Shown here one piece after another: positions 1 to 5,955 of a stretch of 17,721 nt of DNA. Position 1 is the stretch's first letter, and each line of letters begins with the position of its first letter. The translations under genes were made by a program, and so were the position numbers. The notes beneath the pieces are model-generated. The model was not told the origin of the DNA, did not search any database, and saw nothing but the letters and a program-made list of their open reading frames with translations. This stretch comes from DATLMR01 sp035537555 (GTDB taxonomy: Bacteria; Acidobacteriota; Blastocatellia; UBA7656): assembly GCA_035537555.1 (NCBI GenBank), contig DATLMR010000247.1, forward strand, positions 1 through 17,721. The letters are read 5' to 3'.

Positions 1-1
1 C

Positions 2-3000
2 TTACAGCGGCTTGCGCGCGAGCAGCAATTGACGCTCAACACTTTAGTGCAGGGGGCGTGGGCGATAGTGCTGAGCCGGTACAGCGGGCAAGAAGATGTG
101 GTGTTCGGAGCGACGAGCGCCGGGAGGCCGGCGGAGTTGGAGGGGGTCGAGGAGATAGCGGGGATATTCATCAACACGCTGCCTGTGAAGATAGAGGTGA
201 GGGGAGAGGAAGAGGCGCTCGGCATGCTCAAGAGGTTGCAGGAGCAGGAGGTGGAAGCCAGGCAGTATGAGTACAGCCCGCTGGTAGAGATACAGAGGTG
301 GAGCGAGGTGCCGAGGGCTCAGGCTTTATTCGATTCTATCCTCGTCTTTGAAAATTACCCGGAGTCCCCGATCCTGGGCGGGCATGGCGTGCGGCACGAC
401 AGCGGCGAACAGGCCCAGGCTGAAGGCATCGCCCGAAAATCGGCGGTACCGAGAACAAATTATCCGCTCACTATAGAAGTATTGCCCGGCCCCCGGTTGA
501 GCCTCATGATTAACTTTGAGCGCAATCGCTTCGAGGCGGATATGGTGGAGCGCCTGCTTGAGCAATTACAATATGTCCTTGAACAGTTCGTTCAGAACCC
601 TGGAGCGCGGGTTCAAGAAATCTCGCTTGTAACCCCTCTATCAAGGCCTCTATTGCCCGACCCCGCATCTCCGATCCAGGAGCCGCGATACGAGCCCGTA
701 ACGCGGTTGTTCGCGGCTTGCGCGGCAAAATCACCGGACACGGTGGCCGTCCGCAAGGGGAGTCGAACCTGGACGTATGCCCAGCTGGACGAAAGCGCGC
801 GCGCGCTGGCAGGAGCCTTATCGGCCCGGGGAGTCGAGCGCGGCAATGTGGTCGCCCTGCTCGCTTCGCCGAGCTTCGGCTTGATTTCGAGCATGATGGC
901 AGTTCTTACGAGCGGAGCGGTCATGCTGATGATCGACCCGAGCCTGCCTGCCTACCGCAAAAGCCTGATGCTCCGAGAATCCCAGGCTAAATGCCTGCTG
1001 TCCGTGAGCGACTCTCCCTCTGACGACGACTGGGTAGACGGCCTCTCCTTGTCTGTCGTTCGAGTCGACCCTGACGGAGGCCGCGTCGCCGGTTCTGATC
1101 TTACGCCGACGCCGTGGCCTGCCACCCTTCCCGAGATAGAGCCCGACGACCCCGCTTATATATTCTTCACGTCCGGTACGAGCGGCGTACCCAAGGGGGT
1201 GCTGGGGCGCCATAAAGGGTTGAGCCATTTTTTGGTCTGGCAGCGAGACACCTTCGGGGTGAAAGCCGGGGATCGCTGCGCTCAGTTGACCGGGCCGTCA
1301 TTCGATGTCGTGCTCAGAGATATTTTCCTCCCGCTCATAAGCGGCGCGGCGCTCTGCTTGCCGGATCGGGAGGACGTTCTCTTCGAAGAGAGCGTACTGC
1401 TCTGGCTGGAACGCGAGCAGGTATCGGTGGTGCACACGGTCCCGTCACTTGCGCAATCGTGGCTGATGAAAATACCGCCCGGCGTGTCTCTGCAATCACT
1501 CAGGTGGGTCTTTTTCGCCGGGGAGCCTCTAACGGAAAACCTGATTAACCAGTGGCGGAAATCTTTCCCCCGGTCGGGAAATATCATTAACCTGTATGGC
1601 CCGACAGAGACCACCCTGGCGAAGTGCTTCTATCAGGTGCCTCCGGTCGTTGAGCCGGGCGTGCAGCCCGTCGGCCATCCCATTCCGCAATGCCAGGCCC
1701 TGATACTGGCCGAGAATGGCCGGATGTGTGGCCCGGGCGAGAGAGGTGAGATTGTCGTGAGAACGCCATTCCGCACCCTCGGGTATATTAACGCGCCGGA
1801 AGAGCAGGCGATGCGGTTCATCAAGAATCATTTCCGGGACGATGAAACGGACGTTGTATACCGCACCGGAGATCGGGGCCGTTACAGGCATGACGGGGCC
1901 GTGGAAATACTGGGGCGCATCGATGAGCAGGTTAAGATCCGAGGTATACGCATCGAGCTTGGCGAAGTTGAAGCCGCGCTCGGCCGGCATCCGGGCGTGC
2001 TTAAGGCTGTAGCGATGGTGCGAGAGGACGAGACGGGCGATAAGCGGTTGGTAGCTTATGTGGTCCCCGGCCGAGATAATATTATCTCGGAGGTCGAGCT
2101 TCGCTCTTTCCTCGTGGGGAGGTTGCCGGGCTATATGACGCCGTCGCGCTTCGTTCTCCTCGAGAGTCTGCCTTTGACGCCTAACGGCAAGCTCGATCGT
2201 CGCGCGCTGCCGGCCCCGGATAAAAAGGAGCCCGGGGGAGATGAAGAGCTCGGAAGCCCTAGGAATACGGTCGAAGTTCAGTTGACTCAGGTATGGCAGG
2301 TCGAGCTTCAATTGACGCAGATATGGGAAGGCGTACTGGGCAAAGGCCCGATCGGTTTAAGAGATAACTTTTTCGATCTCGGGGGCCACTCCCTTCTGGC
2401 CCTGTACCTGACCGGCCACATCGAGCAGAGATTCGGCATAAGGCTTTCGCCCGCCGCGCTGTTTCAAGCCCCGACGATCGAGCAGTTGAGCGCGATGATT
2501 CACAAGCAAGTGGCTTGCGGCCGGCAGCCCTCTCTGGTCGCAATCCAGCCTCGGGGTTCCGGGCGGCCCTTCTTTTGTGTTCATGCCATGGGAGGGACGG
2601 TCTTTTCTTACATCGATCTGGCCCGAAGTCTCGGCTCAGACCAGCCCTTCTACGGATTGCAATCGCAAGGATACGGGGAAGAAGAGCCGCTCACGCGAAT
2701 CGAAGATATGGCGTCCTACTATATCGAGCAGATACGCGGCGTGCAGGCGGAAGGCCCTTACTTGCTGGGCGGCTGGTCGATGGGGGGAGTCGTGGCCTAC
2801 GAGATGGCCCAGCAGTTGACGGCAGCAGGCCATCGCGTAGGATTGCTGGCCCTGTTCGATACAGGGACTCCCGATAGCGAGCCGGTTTCCCACCCCGAAG
2901 ACGATGAAGAATTCTCGCATCAAGTCATAAGTATGATTGCCGAAACGGTCGGCCTGGCGTGGGACGGTTATCGCCACGCAGATATTGATGAACAGTTGAA

Positions 3001-3370
3001 ACACCTTCTGGAGATTGCCGAGATGCCGAAGAGCAGCGACGGTTCGTTCCCTGAGGAGACGCTGACGGAAGCGCGCCGCCATCTACGGGTCTTACAAAAC
3101 AACATGCGAGCGCTGATGAAATACGCCCCCCGCCCATACCCCGGCCGCGTCACCCTTTTCAAAGCCAGTGAAGGAACTAACGAGCATCCGTTCGACCCTG
3201 AAGATCTGGGGCTGGGTTGGGAGGAACTCGCGATGGGAGGCGTCGACATTCGCATGATTTCAGGCACCCATGAAAATATGGTTTCCGCACCGCATGTCTC
3301 GGACCTGGCGGAGCAGTTGGGCAGGTGTATCGGACGGGCGGTTGCGTCCGATGGAGAAGGGAATCGATGA
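2..3370 (+). CDS. Non-ribosomal peptide synthetase, terminal module C(partial)-A-PCP-TE, 5' end outside window
   Basis: The frame is open from the first complete codon at base 2, so the gene begins upstream; residues are counted from there (1122 seen). Residues 1-190 are the C-terminal half of a condensation domain (VVFGATSAGRP and GIFINTLPV motifs; the HHxxxDG half lies upstream). The adenylation domain spans about 230-740: A3 TSGTSGVPKG at 390, FDxx with Asp435, A5 NLYGPTETT, A7 YRTGD, A8 GRIDEQVKIRG, and A10 NGKLDRR with Lys730. Aligning by eye to GrsA gives a tentative pocket D-V-R-T-F-A-L-L-A-K; Asp235-equivalent is kept, as expected for an alpha-amino acid. The carrier domain has DLGGHS with phosphopantetheine Ser797. 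The type I thioesterase (about 845-1110) has GWSMGG (Ser926), LFD (Asp953) and GTHENM (His1090), a complete triad. This is therefore the chain-releasing module (hydrolysis or cyclisation). A 10-residue tandem duplication precedes the carrier domain, and codon use changes abruptly near base 320. The substrate is not known. Confidence 0.96.
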   Translation, partial: LQRLAREQQLTLNTLVQGAWAIVLSRYSGQEDVVFGATSAGRPAELEGVEEIAGIFINTLPVKIEVRGEEEALGMLKRLQEQEVEARQYEYSPLVEIQRWSEVPRAQALFDSILVFENYPESPILGGHGVRHDSGEQAQAEGIARKSAVPRTNYPLTIEVLPGPRLSLMINFERNRFEADMVERLLEQLQYVLEQFVQNPGARVQEISLVTPLSRPLLPDPASPIQEPRYEPVTRLFAACAAKSPDTVAVRKGSRTWTYAQLDESARALAGALSARGVERGNVVALLASPSFGLISSMMAVLTSGAVMLMIDPSLPAYRKSLMLRESQAKCLLSVSDSPSDDDWVDGLSLSVVRVDPDGGRVAGSDLTPTPWPATLPEIEPDDPAYIFFTSGTSGVPKGVLGRHKGLSHFLVWQRDTFGVKAGDRCAQLTGPSFDVVLRDIFLPLISGAALCLPDREDVLFEESVLLWLEREQVSVVHTVPSLAQSWLMKIPPGVSLQSLRWVFFAGEPLTENLINQWRKSFPRSGNIINLYGPTETTLAKCFYQVPPVVEPGVQPVGHPIPQCQALILAENGRMCGPGERGEIVVRTPFRTLGYINAPEEQAMRFIKNHFRDDETDVVYRTGDRGRYRHDGAVEILGRIDEQVKIRGIRIELGEVEAALGRHPGVLKAVAMVREDETGDKRLVAYVVPGRDNIISEVELRSFLVGRLPGYMTPSRFVLLESLPLTPNGKLDRRALPAPDKKEPGGDEELGSPRNTVEVQLTQVWQVELQLTQIWEGVLGKGPIGLRDNFFDLGGHSLLALYLTGHIEQRFGIRLSPAALFQAPTIEQLSAMIHKQVACGRQPSLVAIQPRGSGRPFFCVHAMGGTVFSYIDLARSLGSDQPFYGLQSQGYGEEEPLTRIEDMASYYIEQIRGVQAEGPYLLGGWSMGGVVAYEMAQQLTAAGHRVGLLALFDTGTPDSEPVSHPEDDEEFSHQVISMIAETVGLAWDGYRHADIDEQLKHLLEIAEMPKSSDGSFPEETLTEARRHLRVLQNNMRALMKYAPRPYPGRVTLFKASEGTNEHPFDPEDLGLGWEELAMGGVDIRMISGTHENMVSAPHVSDLAEQLGRCIGRAVASDGEGNR
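40..317 (+). other. Purine-rich, AGG/ATA-codon-biased segment inside the condensation domain
   Basis: Within the NRPS reading frame, six of the seven Arg codons here are AGG and five of the six Ile codons are ATA. Gly is mostly GGG/GGA and Glu mostly GAG. From about base 318 the codons change at once to the mixed, C-ending style of the rest of the window (gct, ttc, gat, tct, atc, ctc, gtc). The protein stays in frame and the condensation-domain fold continues across the boundary. The left boundary lies near or beyond the window edge. The best reading is a mosaic (recombined) condensation domain. Confidence 0.6.
2270..2329 (+). repeat. 30-bp in-frame tandem duplication (2 copies) before the carrier domain
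   Basis: Copy 1 is 2270-2299 and copy 2 is 2300-2329; 23 of 30 bases match by eye. They encode VEVQLTQVWQ and VELQLTQIWE. A usual carrier-domain helix 1 has this segment once (pattern VExxLxxIWxxVLG), so the gene carries ten extra residues at the A-PCP junction. The two copies have diverged mostly at synonymous or conservative positions, so the duplication is not very recent. Confidence 0.8.
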
Positions 3371-3371
3371 T

Positions 3372-3398
3372 TCCGGCAAGCGCCGAAGAATTGCCGGA
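3372..3398 (+). other. Perfect 8-bp stem hairpin just after the NRPS stop codon
   Basis: TCCGGCAA (3372-3379) and TTGCCGGA (3391-3398) are perfect inverted repeats around an 11-base loop, starting two bases after the TGA at 3368-3370. No T-run follows, so it is not a classical Rho-independent terminator. It could protect the 3' end of the message or separate NRPS from permease transcription, or be chance in GC-rich DNA. Confidence 0.45.
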
Positions 3399-3454
3399 CC
3401 GGGGCGAGCCGACCGCGCCCGTCGATCCGACTGCAAAGGGTTTGCTAAAACTTT

Positions 3455-3461
3455 GAGGGGG
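3455..3461 (+). promoter_or_regulatory. Ribosome binding site deciding the permease start
   Basis: GAGGGGG lies 8 bases upstream of the ATG at 3470 but only 2 bases upstream of the in-frame ATG at 3464. The normal spacing favours 3470, which also gives the usual ADOP N-terminus (a short lead into QDLRFGLR). Confidence 0.6.
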
Positions 3462-3469
3462 CTATGCCG

Positions 3470-5890
3470 ATGTCAAATCTGATTCAGGACTTGCGTTTTG
3501 GTTTGCGACTTATGATGAGGAGGCCTGGAATTACGAGCGCGGCAATTCTGTCGCTGGCTCTGGGTATCGGGGCCAACACCGCGGTTTTCAGCGCCGTTAA
3601 CACTGTAATGCTTCGTCCGCTGCGGTTCGCCGACCCGGGCAGGATCGTCCGGATTTGGGGAACGAATCCTCAGGCGGAAGTGAGCGATGCCGGGCTGTCG
3701 CCGATGAACTTTCTTGATTATAAGGCTCAAAGCATAACCCTCGAACATATAGCCGGGTTCACTCCGGTCGGCTCGGCTTTTAATCTGGAGGGGGGGGACG
3801 AAACCGAGCGTATCCAGGGGGCCAGAGTCACCGCTAACTTTTTTGACCTGCTCGGGGTCACCCCCGCCCTCGGCCGCGCCTTTATCGAGGGGGAGGACCA
3901 ATCGGGCCGCGAGCGGGTCGTCGTGCTGTCAAATGCCTTCTGGCAGCGCCGTTTCGGCGGCGACCGCTCTCTCGTAGACCAGCCGATCACACTCAACGGC
4001 GCGAGCTATACGGTCATCGGCGTAATGCCGCCCGACTTCGATTTCATGTTCATGCGCGACGTGGACCTGTTCGCGCCTATCGCGTTCGGCACGCGTTTGA
4101 CTTCGGTCCGTCATAATCCCTACCTGATGACGATCGCCCGCCTCAAGCAGGGCGCAAGCGTCGAAACGGCCCAGGCCGAGCTCGCCACGATAGCGAACCG
4201 GCTTGAGCAGCAATACCCGGAAGCTAATAAAGGGTGGGGCGTCGAAGTCCAGTCCCTTAGCGAATACACTATAAAGCCCGTCCGCCCGCTGCTGCTGACC
4301 CTGATGGGAGCCGTAGCCTTTGTGCTGTTGATCGCCTGTGCCAACGTGGCCAACCTTCTGCTCGTCCGCGCCATCGGCCGGCAGAAAGAGATCGGCGTTC
4401 GCACGGCGCTGGGCGCAAGCCGGTCGCGCCTGATTCAACAGATGCTCAGCGAGAGCGTCATCCTCTCGCTCGTCGGGGGCGGAGCGGGCATTTTCCTGGC
4501 CTTCCTGGGGCTGAAACTCCTGATGATTCTCAATCCGAGAGATCTGCCTCGCCTTCGAGAGATCGATCTGGACGGGCGCGTCTTAGGATTTACCCTGGCC
4601 GTCTCGGTGTTGACGGGAATCCTGTTCGGACTGGCCCCCGCCATCCGCGCCTCCAGGGTTCACGTCGTCGATTCCCTGAAGGACGGGGAGGGCCGCTCGA
4701 CCGGAGGCGTGATGGCCCGCCGCGTCCAGAGCGCGCTCGTGATCTGCGGCATCGCCGTCGCGTCGGCGCTTTTGATAGGAGCCGGATTGTTGATAAAGAG
4801 CTTCATGCAGTTGCAAGCCACCGACCCGGGCTTCGTCACTAACAACCTTCTCACCATGCAGGTCAGCACGTCTCCGCTGCTATTCCCGGAATCGCAAGAT
4901 GTCGTGCAGTTCTGGAACGAAACGTTGAAGCAATTGGAAGCCATGCCGGGGGTGAAAGCCGTCGCCGCAGCTTCCGATGTGCCTAACGCGGCCCTGGCCA
5001 ACAGAACGATATTCAGCGTGATGGGTCAAGCGCAAGAAGCCAACGAAGACGACATCCCCTTTCATGCGGTGAGCCGCGGCTTTTTCGAGACCATGGGGAT
5101 AGAGCTGATCGCCGGAAGGGCTTTCACCGAGCAGGAGACCGACCAGAGCGCGCGGGCGGTGATCGTCAATGAAGCGCTCGCAAAAAAATACTTCCCCGAC
5201 GGCAATATTTTAGGGCAGCGCCTTTCGCTGGATATGGGGGAGCCGTGGGTAGGAGAAGTCGTAGGCATAGTAAATAACGTGCGCCACGAGGGCGCCACCT
5301 CGAAGCCCGAGCCGGAGGTATACGTCCCTTTCCTGGATTTCGCCCAAAGCCTGGTCGTGCGCACTACCAATGAACCTATGACCATGGCTGCCGCCGTGCG
5401 TAAAGAGATCACCCGGACGGGCAAGAGGCCGCCGGTCTACAAGATCAACTCTATGGATAATCTCCTTTACGAATCGGTAGCCAAGCCGAGGATGAACATG
5501 GTCTTGCTGGCCATTTTTGCCGGGGTTGCTTTCATCCTGGCGGCCCTGGGCCTCTACAGCCTCATTTCATACTCGGTAAGCCAGCGCACGCGCGAGATAG
5601 GCGTGCGTATGGCGCTCGGCGCGGAACCGCGCGACGTGCTCAGGCTCATTTTGAGGCAAGGCATGAAGCTGATCCTGACGGGCGCGGCATTAGGGCTGGT
5701 TCTCGCATATAGTCTTACCCGCCTGATAGCCGGCTGGCTGTCCCCCTGGCTATACGGGTTGAGCCCGACCGACCCCTTGACTTTCGGAGGGGTCACGGCG
5801 CTGTTGATCGGGGTGGCGTTACTGGCCATTTACTTCCCCTCCCGCAGGGCGACGAAGGTAGAGCCCGTCGTGGCGCTGCGCTACGAGTAA
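3470..5890 (+). CDS. ABC transporter permease, ADOP / MacB-FtsX duplicated family
   Basis: This is an inner-membrane permease of 806 residues with the fused, duplicated MacB plan. A cytoplasmic lead, QDLRFGLRLMMRRPG, is followed by TM1 (about 20-42), a MacB periplasmic core (about 50-240) and an FtsX block with three helices (about 276-300, 325-350, 370-392). A second copy follows: a helix at about 424-446, a second periplasmic core, and a C-terminal FtsX block (about 675-795). Both halves carry the FtsX signature (KEIGVRTALGAS and REIGVRMALGAE). The total length is normal for the family. No ATPase gene lies in the window, so any partner must be encoded elsewhere. The start at 3470 is chosen from ribosome-binding-site spacing; 3464 is possible. 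Position inside a biosynthetic cluster suggests export or self-resistance, but ADOP proteins are very abundant in acidobacteria and their substrates are mostly unknown. Confidence 0.93.
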   Translation: MSNLIQDLRFGLRLMMRRPGITSAAILSLALGIGANTAVFSAVNTVMLRPLRFADPGRIVRIWGTNPQAEVSDAGLSPMNFLDYKAQSITLEHIAGFTPVGSAFNLEGGDETERIQGARVTANFFDLLGVTPALGRAFIEGEDQSGRERVVVLSNAFWQRRFGGDRSLVDQPITLNGASYTVIGVMPPDFDFMFMRDVDLFAPIAFGTRLTSVRHNPYLMTIARLKQGASVETAQAELATIANRLEQQYPEANKGWGVEVQSLSEYTIKPVRPLLLTLMGAVAFVLLIACANVANLLLVRAIGRQKEIGVRTALGASRSRLIQQMLSESVILSLVGGGAGIFLAFLGLKLLMILNPRDLPRLREIDLDGRVLGFTLAVSVLTGILFGLAPAIRASRVHVVDSLKDGEGRSTGGVMARRVQSALVICGIAVASALLIGAGLLIKSFMQLQATDPGFVTNNLLTMQVSTSPLLFPESQDVVQFWNETLKQLEAMPGVKAVAAASDVPNAALANRTIFSVMGQAQEANEDDIPFHAVSRGFFETMGIELIAGRAFTEQETDQSARAVIVNEALAKKYFPDGNILGQRLSLDMGEPWVGEVVGIVNNVRHEGATSKPEPEVYVPFLDFAQSLVVRTTNEPMTMAAAVRKEITRTGKRPPVYKINSMDNLLYESVAKPRMNMVLLAIFAGVAFILAALGLYSLISYSVSQRTREIGVRMALGAEPRDVLRLILRQGMKLILTGAALGLVLAYSLTRLIAGWLSPWLYGLSPTDPLTFGGVTALLIGVALLAIYFPSRRATKVEPVVALRYE
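3790..3797 (+). repeat. G8 homopolymer in the permease coding sequence
   Basis: Eight consecutive G bases encode part of the Glu-Gly-Gly-Asp stretch in the first periplasmic domain. It is the longest single-base run I noticed in the window. Slippage here would frameshift the permease after about 110 residues. Confidence 0.9.
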
Positions 5891-5955
5891 CAATTTTAAG
5901 AACCCGGTTAATCGGTGATAAGGCCTGAGCTGTCGCGGGCCGAGGTGTCTCCGTT

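Noticed and set aside
1529..2311. Long open frame on the minus strand (about 260 codons) opposite the adenylation domain.
   Set aside because: The plus strand here encodes an unmistakable adenylation domain. The antisense frame has no recognisable motif and is what GC-rich codon structure produces by itself.
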